Positions 18,550 through 27,633 are shown, numbered from the stretch's first letter. The stretch is DNA of 64,000 nucleotides from Microvirga sp. SRT01 (GCA_018139225.1 JAGSNX010000001.1:744001-808000); one strand, 5' to 3'. The notes: a model not told the origin generated them from the letters alone. Numbers and translations are program-made.

Positions 18550-19413
18550 TTAGAACAGACGCTCGCCGACCACGACGACATCGCCCGGGGTGATCGGGGC
18601 GTTCAGGTCGACCTTCTTCATCTCTTGCCCGTCGCGGAAGACCTTCACGCGCTTCTCAGAGCCCGACGGCGTCAGTCCGCCGCCACGCGCCAGCGCCTTG
18701 CGCAGGCTCATGTCGGTGTCGACCTTGTAGACGCCGGGTGCCGCCACCTGACCGTAGATGTAGAAGGTCTCGGCCGACGCCAGGAACAGCTTGTCGCCCG
18801 GATTGACGTAGGGATCTTCCTTCTCGCCGCCGGTCGCCAGCGCGACGATCGGCAGTTTCAGTTCTTCGCCGGTCGCGCGCCGCAGCGTCAGGTCGTCCGC
18901 CGCGCTGGGCTTGGCACCGCCGACGCGCGCCAGGATTTCCGAAACGCGATAGGCGCGATCGATTGGCACCAGTCCGGGACTGCCCACTTCGCCCAGCACC
19001 GTCACGTACCGGCTGGAATAGGACGCGATCTCGACGCTGATAACCGGCTTCTCGTAATAACCGCCCGCCTTCAACGCCTTCACGATGTCAGCGGAGAGTT
19101 GCAGCGTGGTCTTGCCGGTTGCGGTCAGCGACCCGATCAGCGGCAGTGCCACCGTACCGTCCGTCTGCACGCGAACGCGGGCCTTGTAATCCTCACGCCC
19201 GACGACATTGACTTCGATCACATCGCCCGTGCCGAGGATGTAGCCGGTGTCGCCGGTCGGCTTGGCCGCGGGCGCCGTCGCGGCGGTGGGCGGAGTCGAC
19301 GCGGTCGGTCGGACCGGCGCGGACTGCGCCGTCGCGACTGCCGGCATCGAGAGCGCCAGGATGGCTGCGGTGCCGGCCGAGCCGGCCAACGTGTTCCAGA
19401 ATTGCGTCAACAT
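18550..19413 (-). CDS. gelD: Polysaccharide export protein with SLBB domains (Wza/GelD-like)
   Basis: The 287-residue protein has an N-terminal signal peptide ending near AVATAQSA. A poly-export domain follows (GYILGTGDVIEVNVVGREDY), then SLBB-type blocks (ISVEIASYSSRYVTVLGEVG; FYIYGQVAAPGVYKVD). Unlike E. coli Wza it has no lipobox cysteine at the signal cleavage site, so it is probably a soluble periplasmic or non-lipidated channel component. It precedes the copolymerase gene by 45 bases in the same operon. It would form the periplasmic/outer-membrane path for the polymer. Confidence 0.87.
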   Translation of the reverse strand: MLTQFWNTLAGSAGTAAILALSMPAVATAQSAPVRPTASTPPTAATAPAAKPTGDTGYILGTGDVIEVNVVGREDYKARVRVQTDGTVALPLIGSLTATGKTTLQLSADIVKALKAGGYYEKPVISVEIASYSSRYVTVLGEVGSPGLVPIDRAYRVSEILARVGGAKPSAADDLTLRRATGEELKLPIVALATGGEKEDPYVNPGDKLFLASAETFYIYGQVAAPGVYKVDTDMSLRKALARGGGLTPSGSEKRVKVFRDGQEMKKVDLNAPITPGDVVVVGERLF

Positions 19414-19443
19414 CGAACGCCCTGTTCCTCTTATGGAATAGTA

Positions 19444-20667
19444 TCAAAAGGTCGTCGCGATCCCCGTCACGACCCGTGTGCTCTTGTAGTCGAAGACCGT
19501 TCCGTTCGCCTGCCGCGACTCGCGCGTCGCCGCCAGCGTCAGGTTGATCTTGCGCAACAGACGATATCGACCGCCGATCGTGACGCTACGGGTCTTGTCA
19601 TTAACAAGCGATGGACCCAGCACCAGAAAGCCGCCGCGATAATTGCGGTCGCGGGCGAAGAGATTCAGGTTCAGGCCCGCCCGGTCGGACAGAGCGTAAT
19701 CGGCATTGAAGGAATAGAATTCCTCGACCGAATAATTCGCGTCGACGCGGTTCGACGGTTGTACCGCGCGCGACAGATCGAACGTCCACAACAGGCTCGT
19801 CCCGACCTTCTGCATGATCTGGCCGCGATAGGTGATGCCGGAGAAGTCGTTGACGCTCCGCTGCGAGTCCGTGGACGTGTAGCTGACCTCGACCAGTCCC
19901 GACAGGCGCGATCCGATCGACCGTTCGAACCGGACGCCGCCACCCTTGCTCTTGAACCCGTCGCTACCCGCCAGACCGACCAGCGTCGAGCGGTTCGGGA
20001 AGGAGGTCGTCGAATAGCTGCCGAACAAGGTCAGCAGGCCGAAGGTCGGTCGCGAATAGGCGAGGCCCGCCTGCGCGGATGTGGAATTATAGTCGGAGAT
20101 GCGACGGACGCCGGCGCTGTTGTCGACCCACGTCTGCTGAACGGACGCCGTCGGCTTGATCCCGATCGCGCCGCCGCACGAGGCGCTCAGCCCGATCGTT
20201 TTGATGTCTTCCTGATTGCGGACGCGCGAGGAGATGTTGCCACCCGGATCGGTGATGAAGAACAGGTCCCCCAGGTCGCTCTGGCGTCGTGCATAGTTGG
20301 CGGTGAAGGCGCCGTTGCAACGCGACAGCTGAAACCCCGCCGCCCCGTCCAGGCTGACCCGCTCGCTGTTGAGGCGCGTGTTGTTCTGGTAGAAGTCATA
20401 TCCGACCAGACCGACCAGCGACAGCGACTGGCGGCCGAGCGGCAACAGCGCGTCGATCGTCAGCGAGGGTGTGTAGCGCATGTCATCCTTGGACAGGCCA
20501 CGCCGTTCGCGCAGTTCGGCGCTGGTACGCGAAACGTTCGAATCGTACGTGGCCGTGGCGCGCACGCCGGCGGTGAAATGCCGCTCCGGCGCCGCCGTCT
20601 GCGCATGGGCCGCCGTAGCGCCCAACATGGCGCTCACGATAATGGTCGTCCGGCCCGTCTTCATCAT
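19444..20667 (-). CDS. Outer-membrane beta-barrel protein of the export operon (GelF-like position)
   Basis: The 407-residue protein has a signal peptide (MKTGRTTIIVSAMLGATAAHA) and then alternating beta strands typical of a barrel. The last strand is short and ends VVTGIATTF with a terminal phenylalanine. Similar proteins accompany EPS export operons and are sometimes called outer-membrane beta-barrel or EpsL-like proteins. It sits 30 bases before the GelD-like gene and takes the place of gelF in sphingan clusters. A part in polymer passage across the outer membrane is inferred. Either of two adjacent ATG codons could be the start. Confidence 0.78.
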   Translation of the reverse strand: MMKTGRTTIIVSAMLGATAAHAQTAAPERHFTAGVRATATYDSNVSRTSAELRERRGLSKDDMRYTPSLTIDALLPLGRQSLSLVGLVGYDFYQNNTRLNSERVSLDGAAGFQLSRCNGAFTANYARRQSDLGDLFFITDPGGNISSRVRNQEDIKTIGLSASCGGAIGIKPTASVQQTWVDNSAGVRRISDYNSTSAQAGLAYSRPTFGLLTLFGSYSTTSFPNRSTLVGLAGSDGFKSKGGGVRFERSIGSRLSGLVEVSYTSTDSQRSVNDFSGITYRGQIMQKVGTSLLWTFDLSRAVQPSNRVDANYSVEEFYSFNADYALSDRAGLNLNLFARDRNYRGGFLVLGPSLVNDKTRSVTIGGRYRLLRKINLTLAATRESRQANGTVFDYKSTRVVTGIATTF

Positions 20668-20760
20668 TCGCCCGCCCCCGGCTGTCTGTCGTCGTCCGCC
20701 TCCGCCCTCCCGAGGCGAAGCGCGGGGCGCGGGCCCGTCGCCGGACCCGCACCATCTTCG

Positions 20761-21645
20761 TTACTTGGTGGCCGCCGGAGCCGCGCCGCCCTTGGGCGCT
20801 CCGGCTGTGCCGGGTGCACCGGCCGGCGGGCCGTAATCGGCGTTGTACTTGACCGTGGAAGCGCCCTGCGCCGCGATCTGCTGCATCTGGCTGCGGACCA
20901 TCTCCGCCGTCTTGCGCTGGCGCAGCATCTGCTGCGCAACCGCGACGGCACGATCGCCGGTGAACGGATCAGTGCGCGCTTCGCGGACCTGATTGATCAG
21001 GACACCGCCCTGATTCGGAACGACGAAGACTTCGCCGGCCGGCAGGGCGGAGATCTTCTTCACCATCTCCGGATCGCTGGTCGCGCCGTCGATCGCGCCG
21101 ACCGCGCGCTGATGCGGCACACCGCGCTGGGTCAGCAAATTCTCGACCTGATCGAGCGTCTTCAGCGGCTGCATCTCGCGCAACACCGCCTGCGGAACGC
21201 CCGGCGCGACGACCTGATCGACAACGAACAGCTTGCGCTGGGCGAAGCTGTCCGGGTGATCGGACACGTAACGCTCGGCTTCCTGCTTGCTCGGCTGCGG
21301 CACCGCGGCGGCCAGCTTGCGCTCCAGTGCGGAGATCGCGACCAGCTCGTCGGCCTTGGCCTTCTGCATCGCGAATTCGGGCGCCTGATCCAGCTTCTGG
21401 TCGGCCGCCGCCTTCGCGAGGAGCTTGCGATTGACGATCGACTGAAGCGCGCGCCGCTCCAGTTCCTTCTGCGCTCCGGGATTGGGAGCCTTCGCGCCGC
21501 CCAGTTCCATGCGCAGCTCGTTGGCCGTGATCTCCTGACCGTCGACGGTCGCGACCACCTGGCCGGTCGGCGTTCCGCCGCCACCGCCGCATGCCGACAG
21601 CATCGCGGCCAAACCGGCCACGGCGATCAACCCTCCAGAACGCAT
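20761..21645 (-). CDS. EpsD-family peptidyl-prolyl cis-trans isomerase lipoprotein
   Basis: The 294-residue protein begins MRSGGLIAVAGLAAMLSACG. The start was chosen because GGAGGG lies seven bases upstream; a longer frame reaches 21699. LSAC is a lipobox. The body is a SurA-like N-terminal helical domain (VATVDGQEITANELRMEL, then IVNRKLLAKAA) and a degenerate parvulin domain. The tail is rich in Gly, Pro and Ala. EpsD-type foldases belong to exosortase/EPS loci and may assist folding of the barrel and export proteins encoded next. It is the first gene of the minus-strand operon and diverges from the ABC exporter at 21913. Confidence 0.84.
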   Translation of the reverse strand: MRSGGLIAVAGLAAMLSACGGGGGTPTGQVVATVDGQEITANELRMELGGAKAPNPGAQKELERRALQSIVNRKLLAKAAADQKLDQAPEFAMQKAKADELVAISALERKLAAAVPQPSKQEAERYVSDHPDSFAQRKLFVVDQVVAPGVPQAVLREMQPLKTLDQVENLLTQRGVPHQRAVGAIDGATSDPEMVKKISALPAGEVFVVPNQGGVLINQVREARTDPFTGDRAVAVAQQMLRQRKTAEMVRSQMQQIAAQGASTVKYNADYGPPAGAPGTAGAPKGGAAPAATK

Positions 21646-21912
21646 GCTTTGTCCCTCCACCCCAATATCGATCGCCGCGACTAGCGCAGATAGCCGCACA
21701 AGAGAAGCGGGCGGGCGCCATTAACGCTCTTTGTCCTGTCGGGCGTGGCGCAGCGGCCACGACTGTCCCGTATTCGCACGATAATCGTCGCTTGCGTCAC
21801 GTCGTGCCTATCGGCGGAGCGACATCGTGTCGAACGAACCGCTGGTTATCAGCTTCTTAAACATGGTTGCGTAGGGATTTCGGCAACGCCCTCCCCCTCG
21901 CGAGCCAACCCG
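21646..21912. promoter_or_regulatory. Divergent promoter region of the export operon and ABC/HlyD genes
   Basis: This 267-base gap separates the minus-strand seven-gene operon from the plus-strand exporter genes, so at least two promoters must lie here or just inside it. I cannot single out a convincing -35/-10 pair, and I see no sigma-54 (GG-N10-GC) element. Confidence 0.5.
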
Positions 21913-23640
21913 ATGAACCCTTCCGCCGCCCCCGGCTCCAGCCTTCGCGCGATGCTCGGCCGGTCGCGCCGCGCCGGTGCCGCCGTCGCCGCGCTGACGT
22001 TCGGCCTCACCCTGCTCCCGGTCGCCGCCGCCTTGTACCTGATGATGCTGTTCGACGTCGCGCTCGCCAGCCGCAGCGGTGCGACGATCGGCGGCATAGT
22101 CGCGATGATGCTGGGCGGGATCGGCCTGGCGGTCGGTATGGCGCGACTGCGGACCCGGCTGCTCGCCCGCATCGGCGCGAACCTCTTCGTCCGGGCCGAG
22201 GAGCAGCTGGCGCGCGCGATGACCCAGGCCGCGGACCCCCGCACCGCCCGCCGCGCGATCACCGCACTGAACCAGCTCCAGACCATCCGGGCCTTCATCG
22301 CCGGTCGGGGTGTCGTCGCCTTCCTCGATCTCGCCGTCCTGCCCGTCGCGCTGCCGGTGCTGCTGTGCCTCGGCGTCTGGCTGGCGGTCGCGTGGCTGAT
22401 CGCGGCGAGCGTCATGACGGCGCTGCTCGTCCGCGCCACGACCGCAGCGCGGACCGCGCACGCCGCGCGCGAGGACGCTGCGACCGAATCGGTGCTCGAC
22501 GTCGGCGACCCCGTCCTGCTGCGCGCGCTCGGCATGCACGATCATGCCGCCGCCGCCCGCCGCCGCGCCGGTCAGCGTACCGCCGCACTCGCCCAGCGCG
22601 TCGACCTCGCCGCAGGCCGTCGTCACATCACGGGTGCGATGCTCGCGCTGCTCGGCTGGGTCGTCGCGATCGCAGTCGGCAGCGTCATGGCGATCTACGA
22701 TGCGGCCAGCGTCGGGGCGATCGCCGCCGCCGCGTTCGTCACGCAACGCTCGCTCGTCGCCCTCGCCGGGGCGATGACGACGGTCGATTCACTTGCCGAG
22801 ACGCGTGCCACATGGCGCCACGTCGATTCGCTGCTGGCTGCCCTGCCGCATCCCGCAGCCCGCCTGCCGCTCCCCGCGCCGACCCGGTCGCTGACGGTCG
22901 ACACGCTGTCGCTCGTCGTACAGGAGACGCGCCGGGTGATCCTGCGCGAGATCGGCTTCGACCTGTCCGCCGGCGACGTGCTCGTCGTCGCCGGACCGAT
23001 GGCGGCCGGCAAGTCGGCGTTGCTGCGGGCGCTGGTCGGCGGCTGGACGCCCACAGTCGGCAAGATCCGCCTCGACGGCGGCACGCTCGACCAATGGGAG
23101 GCCAGCGCCCTCGCCCACCACATCGGCTACCTCCCGCAATCGGCCGAGCTGTACGAGGGCACCGTCGCGCAGAACATCGCCGCATTCGATCCCGCCGCCG
23201 ACCCCGCCGCCGTGCTCGCCGCCGCCCGCGCCGCCGGCATCCACGACATGATCGTCCGTCTGCCGCGCGGCTACGACACAATCGTCGGCCCGTTCGACGG
23301 CGACCTCTCCGCCGGCGAGCGTCAGCGGATCGCACTCGCCCGCGCCCTGCACGGCGATCCGTTCGTCGTCGTCCTGGACGATCCCGCTGCCCACGCGGAT
23401 GCGGAAAGCCACGCCGCCCTCGCCGCCGCAATCCGCGGCGTCCGTGCGCGCGGCGGTATCGTCGTCGCGGTCGGCCATGCCGCCGCTATGATCGACGAGG
23501 CCAATCTGCTGCTGCTGCTGCGCGCCGGCCGGATGCAGGATTTTGGCCCCAAGGACGAGGTGCGCCGCCGCCTTGCCGAGGCCCGCGCCGCCAATCGTCA
23601 GCGTCAGCAGACCCCCGAACTCGCCACGGCGAAGGAGTAA
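21913..23640 (+). CDS. Second type I secretion ABC transporter, with altered Walker B
   Basis: The 575-residue fused permease/ATPase is paralogous to the one at 10596. Shared stretches include HHIGYLPQSAEL against RHIGYLPQNVEL, and LDGGTLDQW against LDGATLDQW. Membrane helices occupy residues about 25-310. Walker A is GPMAAGKSA and the signature is LSAGERQRIALARAL. Walker B reads FVVVLDDPAAHAD, so the catalytic glutamate found in the paralogue (LDEP) is aspartate. The gene ends six bases before the HlyD adaptor gene. The start at ATG 21913 has a weak ribosome site, and upstream in-frame codons remain possible. It may work as a heterodimer with the first ABC protein. Confidence 0.83.
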   Translation: MNPSAAPGSSLRAMLGRSRRAGAAVAALTFGLTLLPVAAALYLMMLFDVALASRSGATIGGIVAMMLGGIGLAVGMARLRTRLLARIGANLFVRAEEQLARAMTQAADPRTARRAITALNQLQTIRAFIAGRGVVAFLDLAVLPVALPVLLCLGVWLAVAWLIAASVMTALLVRATTAARTAHAAREDAATESVLDVGDPVLLRALGMHDHAAAARRRAGQRTAALAQRVDLAAGRRHITGAMLALLGWVVAIAVGSVMAIYDAASVGAIAAAAFVTQRSLVALAGAMTTVDSLAETRATWRHVDSLLAALPHPAARLPLPAPTRSLTVDTLSLVVQETRRVILREIGFDLSAGDVLVVAGPMAAGKSALLRALVGGWTPTVGKIRLDGGTLDQWEASALAHHIGYLPQSAELYEGTVAQNIAAFDPAADPAAVLAAARAAGIHDMIVRLPRGYDTIVGPFDGDLSAGERQRIALARALHGDPFVVVLDDPAAHADAESHAALAAAIRGVRARGGIVVAVGHAAAMIDEANLLLLLRAGRMQDFGPKDEVRRRLAEARAANRQRQQTPELATAKE

Positions 23641-23646
23641 ACGCCC

Positions 23647-24990
23647 GTGTCCTATCAATACCCAGTCCCTTTCGTCGCCGAGCGCGAACTGTCGCTGTTC
23701 GACGATCCGCAGGCCGATGTCGGCCGCACCGTGCGCTTCGGCATGGCGGCGGTGGGCGTCCTCGCCGCCGGCCTCGTCGCCGCGGCTGCCTTCGTGCCGA
23801 TCACCGGCGCCGTGATGGGCTATGGCGAAGTCTCCGTCGCGTCGAAGGTCAAGAAGATCGCGCATCCGACCGGCGGCGTCATCGCGCAGGTGTTCGTCCA
23901 CGACGGCGACCGGGTGAAGCGCGGCCAGCCATTGATGCGCCTCGACACGACCGTTGCCGGCGTCAGCGCCAGCACTTCGGCGCAGACCTATGACCAGTTG
24001 CTCGCCGCCCGTGCGCGGCTGACCGCGGAGCGCGACGGCCTGTCGTCGATCGTCTATCCCGCCGAACTCACCGCCAGCACCGCGGCCGACGCGCAAGCGG
24101 CGATGGTCGAGGAAACCCGCCTCTTCCGCCTCCGCCAACAGGCGCGCGCCGGTCAGCAGGCGCAATTTGTGGAGCGCGTGCGTCAGGCGAACGAACAGAT
24201 CGCCGGGCTGCAGGCGCAGGTCGCTGCCTCCCACCGCCAGTCGGCGCTGATCGAGCCGGAGCGCGAGGGCGTCCGCGCCCTGTACGCCAAGAACCTCGTG
24301 ACCGTCGCGCGTATGAACCAGCTCGAGCGTACCGCGGTCGAACTCGACGGCGGCGCCGCCTCGCTCCGCGCCCAGATCGCCCAGATCAGGGCGCACATCG
24401 CCGAACTGCGTCAGGCGTCGATCCAGCTCAGCCAGGACGCCCGCAGTCAGGCCGCGACCGAGCTGGCCGATGTCGTCACCAAGCTGGGCGACCAGCAGGT
24501 GCGCCACGTGTCCGCCAGCGATACGTTCGATCGTTCGATCCTGCGCGCGCCGAGCGACGGCGTGGTCAGCGACCTCGGCTACAGCACGATCGGCGGCGTC
24601 GTTCCGGCGGCGCAGACGATCGTCTCGATCGTCCCCGACGCCGACCGCATGGTCATCGAGGCGAAGGTCAGCCCCGCGGACATCGACCAGCTCCATATCG
24701 GCCAGCACGCGACGCTGCGTTTCACCGCGTTCAACCAGCAGACGACGCCGCAACTCGACGGCGTGCTACGCCGCGTCGCCGCCGAGCGCACCACCGACGA
24801 ACGCACCGGCAGCGCCTTCTACAAGGTCGAACTCGCGATCGCGCCGGGCCAGTTGCAGCGCCTCGGCAGCCTCAAGCTCGTCCCCGGCATGCCCGTCGAC
24901 GCGTTCGTCCAGACCGGCGACCGCTCACTCCTGTCCTACATCACCAAACCCCTTCGCGATCAGCTCAGCCGCGCCTTCCGCGAGAACTGA
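23647..24990 (+). CDS. HlyD-family periplasmic adaptor of type I secretion
   Basis: The 447-residue protein starts at GTG with GGAG nine bases upstream. It has a short cytoplasmic tail and one membrane helix (about residues 34-57). Biotinyl-lipoyl-like half motifs follow (VKKIAHPTGGVIAQVFVHDG), then a long coiled-coil hairpin (about 115-300) and the HlyD C-terminal barrel (DRMVIEAKVSPADIDQLHIG). It links an inner-membrane ABC exporter to a TolC-like channel. It is cotranscribed with the ABC gene at 21913 and is the only adaptor in the window, so it probably also serves the PrtD-like exporter at 10596 and the RTX lyase. Confidence 0.88.
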   Translation: MSYQYPVPFVAERELSLFDDPQADVGRTVRFGMAAVGVLAAGLVAAAAFVPITGAVMGYGEVSVASKVKKIAHPTGGVIAQVFVHDGDRVKRGQPLMRLDTTVAGVSASTSAQTYDQLLAARARLTAERDGLSSIVYPAELTASTAADAQAAMVEETRLFRLRQQARAGQQAQFVERVRQANEQIAGLQAQVAASHRQSALIEPEREGVRALYAKNLVTVARMNQLERTAVELDGGAASLRAQIAQIRAHIAELRQASIQLSQDARSQAATELADVVTKLGDQQVRHVSASDTFDRSILRAPSDGVVSDLGYSTIGGVVPAAQTIVSIVPDADRMVIEAKVSPADIDQLHIGQHATLRFTAFNQQTTPQLDGVLRRVAAERTTDERTGSAFYKVELAIAPGQLQRLGSLKLVPGMPVDAFVQTGDRSLLSYITKPLRDQLSRAFREN

Positions 24991-25133
24991 TCCGCTTCGA
25001 CCGGACCCGCGACGGCCGTCGGACCCCGGTTCGGCGGCCGTTTGCGCGACGTATGTTCGCCGGGACTCAAACACCGTTGAACGATACGCTCCAGACCCCG
25101 GAACAAGTCGGTGCCGCCCCCTTCCGACATGGA

Positions 25134-25279
25134 GCGATCACGTGTCCCTGCGAAAGCGAGGACCCAGTCCTGGGCTCCCGCCTTCGCGGGAGCACATGGA
25201 ATGCCGGGAAAGCCCCGCCCCAAACGAACGCGATCGGTATCGAACAGTCAGGGGTGAGATGCGGTGAGATGAAGTCTGC
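25134..25279. repeat. Direct repeat copy 1 with internal hairpins
   Basis: About 145 bases beginning GCGATCACGTGTCCCTGCG and ending GAGATGAAGTCTGCC. It contains CCAGTCCTGG and CTCCCGCCTTCGCGGGAG palindromes. It is clearly related to the copy at 25499-25643, with scattered substitutions and small indels. The CCCGCGAAGGCGGG type of palindrome is common in intergenic DNA of alphaproteobacteria. Confidence 0.75.
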
Positions 25280-25498
25280 CAAAAAACCCCACGACCCAGG
25301 TGCCGGCGCAACAAGACGGGCGTTGCCCCGTTCGGACCCCGCTCTGCCGACATTCGACACCATGACGCCGGACGCAAACCGCGACACCGCTCCGGCCGGC
25401 TTCGGCAAGCCTAGGCCGAGCGGCAGGGGTGGATGACCATCAAGCCAGATGCCCCAGCCCCCTGCCCAAGCGGATGCGCATCCCCGTGCTACACGCAG

Positions 25499-25643
25499 AG
25501 ATCATGTGTCCCCGCGAAGGCGGGGACCCAGTACTGGGCTCCCGCCTCCGCGGGAGCACACAGGATGCCGGGCAAGCCCCGGCCCCAATCGAACGCGATC
25601 AGTATCGAACAGGTCAGGCGCGAGAACTGGTGAGATGAAGCCT
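25499..25643. repeat. Direct repeat copy 2 with internal hairpins
   Basis: This is the second copy of the element, beginning AGATCATGTGTCCCCGCG. It contains three consecutive palindromes: CCCGCGAAGGCGGG, CCAGTACTGG and CTCCCGCCTCCGCGGGAG. It is better conserved in its palindromes than copy 1. It could fold into a three-hairpin RNA or cruciform. Confidence 0.75.
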
Positions 25644-25779
25644 GCGGGGAAAACCCGACGAGTCAGAATTCCAGCACGGCAGGAGGGGTATCACCCACTT
25701 GGAACCGCACGAAACACGCAGCAGCGATCACCGCAAGGATCGAGCACGCCGGATAACGGGATCGACCATCCCCTTCCGC

Positions 25780-27171
25780 TCAGAACGCGTTCCGATGCAC
25801 CACGACCTTGGCCGTCGACAACAGGATGCCAATGTCCCGCCAGAGCGTCCAGCGCTCGAAGTATTCGAGGTCCGACTGCAACCGGTTGATCAGGTCGTCC
25901 CGCTTCAACGTCGCACCGCGGTGGCCCCGCACCTGCGCCAGTCCGGTGATGCCGGGCTTCAGCGCATGCCGGTGCCAGTACCGCTGATCGACATCCCAGA
26001 ATAATTCCAGCCCGGCGAGCGAGCCCAATGCGTGCGGGCGCGGTCCGACCAGGCTCATGTCGCTGCGCAGGACGTTGATCAACTGCGGCAGTTCGTCGAG
26101 GCTGGTCGCGCGGATGATCCTGCCGACCCGCGTGATCCGCGCGTCGTTGCGCGCCGTCGACGCATCGCCATTCGCGTCGCACGTCTCGGTGCGCATCGAC
26201 CGAAATTTGTACAGCTCGAACAGACGGTTGCCACGCCCCAGCCGTTGCTGCTTGAAAAGCACCGGCCCGGAACTGTCGAGCTTGATCGCCAGGGCGATCG
26301 CCAGCAGCACCGGCGTCAGCACGACGATCGCCGGCACCGTCAGCACCAGATCCATCGTCCGCTTCATGAAACGGTCGCGCAGGTTCATCACGCCGGTCGA
26401 CACCTGCATCGTCGGATGACCGTGGAACCGTCCGAGCCGCGTCGCACCCATCTGATCGAATTCCGGCGCCATCACGTGCGCCGGTACATCCGTGCCCTTC
26501 AGCAGATGCGCCCACTGGGCGCGATCTTCGAGGCGGCAGCAGACGAAGACATAATCCGCGCCGCGGACGATCGAGCCCAGCCGGTTCAGCATCATCGGAT
26601 CGCGCGGGTCCGGCCGCAGTCCGAACGCATCGGCATCGATCACATGCGCGCCGGGGATCGGATCGATCTCGCAACGGTCGAGGATCACCAGCTCGCTGCG
26701 CATCGTCGCAAGCCTGCTCCGCACGCGTCGGTGCAGCAGCCACCGCCCGCCGATCAGGAACATCAGGCTCAGCGCGGATCCGCTGCCGAACACCAGCCGC
26801 GACACGACCGAACTCGTCTGAAGGAAAAACGCCACGAACAGGACGAGCGCCAGCGCCTCGAACAGGGCCATGATTGCACGCTGCAACCCGGTGCGCCAGT
26901 CGATCAGTGCCTGATTGCCGTACGAACCGTTGTTGAACGCAAAGAACAGGAAGATCGGCGCGGTCATCGTCGCCAGCAGAAAACCGTTGGTGTAGGGGGT
27001 CGTGGCGCGGAGCATGCCGCCGATCTCGAAGCCGAGGAAAATTGACATGATATCGGATACCGCCAGCGCTGCATAATAGCGGTAGCGGCGTGCCTGGCGC
27101 GACATCATCGACATCGGCGTTTCCGCACTGTCGATGGGCGTCCCTTCTATAGCACGCGACGCGGCGTTCAT
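25780..27171 (-). CDS. Polyprenyl-phosphate hexose-1-phosphate transferase (GelB/SpsB-like)
   Basis: The 463-residue protein has four or five N-terminal membrane helices (about residues 30-165), a soluble central domain, a further helix (about 265-290) and the catalytic bacterial sugar transferase domain. The latter shows KFRSMRTETCD, TSLDELPQLINVL and SLVGPRP motifs and the PGITGLAQVRG block. It should transfer a sugar phosphate, probably glucose-1-phosphate, to undecaprenyl phosphate to start the repeat unit. A gene of this kind sits next to the rhamnose genes in sphingan clusters (gelB/spsB). A second member of the family is at 56704, so the exact symbol is left open. Confidence 0.87.
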   Translation of the reverse strand: MNAASRAIEGTPIDSAETPMSMMSRQARRYRYYAALAVSDIMSIFLGFEIGGMLRATTPYTNGFLLATMTAPIFLFFAFNNGSYGNQALIDWRTGLQRAIMALFEALALVLFVAFFLQTSSVVSRLVFGSGSALSLMFLIGGRWLLHRRVRSRLATMRSELVILDRCEIDPIPGAHVIDADAFGLRPDPRDPMMLNRLGSIVRGADYVFVCCRLEDRAQWAHLLKGTDVPAHVMAPEFDQMGATRLGRFHGHPTMQVSTGVMNLRDRFMKRTMDLVLTVPAIVVLTPVLLAIALAIKLDSSGPVLFKQQRLGRGNRLFELYKFRSMRTETCDANGDASTARNDARITRVGRIIRATSLDELPQLINVLRSDMSLVGPRPHALGSLAGLELFWDVDQRYWHRHALKPGITGLAQVRGHRGATLKRDDLINRLQSDLEYFERWTLWRDIGILLSTAKVVVHRNAF

Positions 27172-27357
27172 CGTCTACATACCCCTGCCCACGGCCCACA
27201 TGGCGAGTCCGGGATGTCCCTGTACGCTCATCCGGGCCTGTCATCGCGGCTCGAATTGGTCATAGCATTAGCAGATCGTGCCAAAGCTGAACAGCGCACA
27301 CCCCTGCTTATTTTGCAGCGCAGCACGACGCTGCCCCGGCTCGTCGTTGTTATGCGG

Positions 27358-27633
27358 TCATGCCAGATAGAACCAGGCGGCCGCCGCAGCGATGTATCCG
27401 GCCCCGAGTGCCAGATACCCGCCGGCAACCGACAAACGCTGGATCGCTGCCTCGACCCGGTCCGCCCCGGTGTCGGGCGACGGCAGACGGAGGTCGGCCC
27501 GCATGCGCCGTTCGATCTCCGCCTGAAGGTCGGCGATCTGTCCGCCGGCATCATATTCGACCGGAACGGCATCGGCCGGTCCCGTGGCGGGCATTGCTCG
27601 CGGATCGGGCGCTTGACGCGGTGCCATCATCAT
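27358..27633 (-). CDS. Small hypothetical protein with C-terminal membrane helix
   Basis: The 91-residue frame starts at the first of three consecutive ATG codons, five bases after GAAGG. The N-terminal 60 residues are polar with a helical stretch (IADLQAEIERRMRADLRL), and the last 20 residues form one hydrophobic helix (YLALGAGYIAAAAAWFYLA). It lies between the GelB-like transferase and the PEP-motif protein on the same strand. I do not recognise a family. A tail-anchored membrane protein is the best description. Confidence 0.55.
   Translation of the reverse strand: MMMAPRQAPDPRAMPATGPADAVPVEYDAGGQIADLQAEIERRMRADLRLPSPDTGADRVEAAIQRLSVAGGYLALGAGYIAAAAAWFYLA

Larger units (their letters stand above)
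24991..25779. other. 789-base intergenic stretch with a duplicated repeat element
   Basis: No credible gene is seen between the HlyD gene and the converging sugar transferase gene. The short frames here run through repeat sequence. Two copies of a roughly 145-base element fill much of the gap (separate entries), and the rest shows no recognisable structure. Confidence 0.7.

Noticed and set aside
17668..21684. 1338-residue plus-strand frame opposite the export operon
   Set aside because: It is antisense to five recognisable genes with signal peptides and domains, and its composition is typical of a mirror frame.
25067..25408. Open frame of about 113 residues on the minus strand between the HlyD and sugar transferase genes
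   Set aside because: It runs through the repeat element and its sequence follows the repeat; frames of this kind recur wherever the repeat occurs. There is no ribosome site and no domain.
27200..27357. Possible sigma-54 promoter (TGGCACGATCTGC) on the minus strand upstream of the sugar transferase
   Set aside because: GG and GC are eight bases apart, whereas sigma-54 needs ten.
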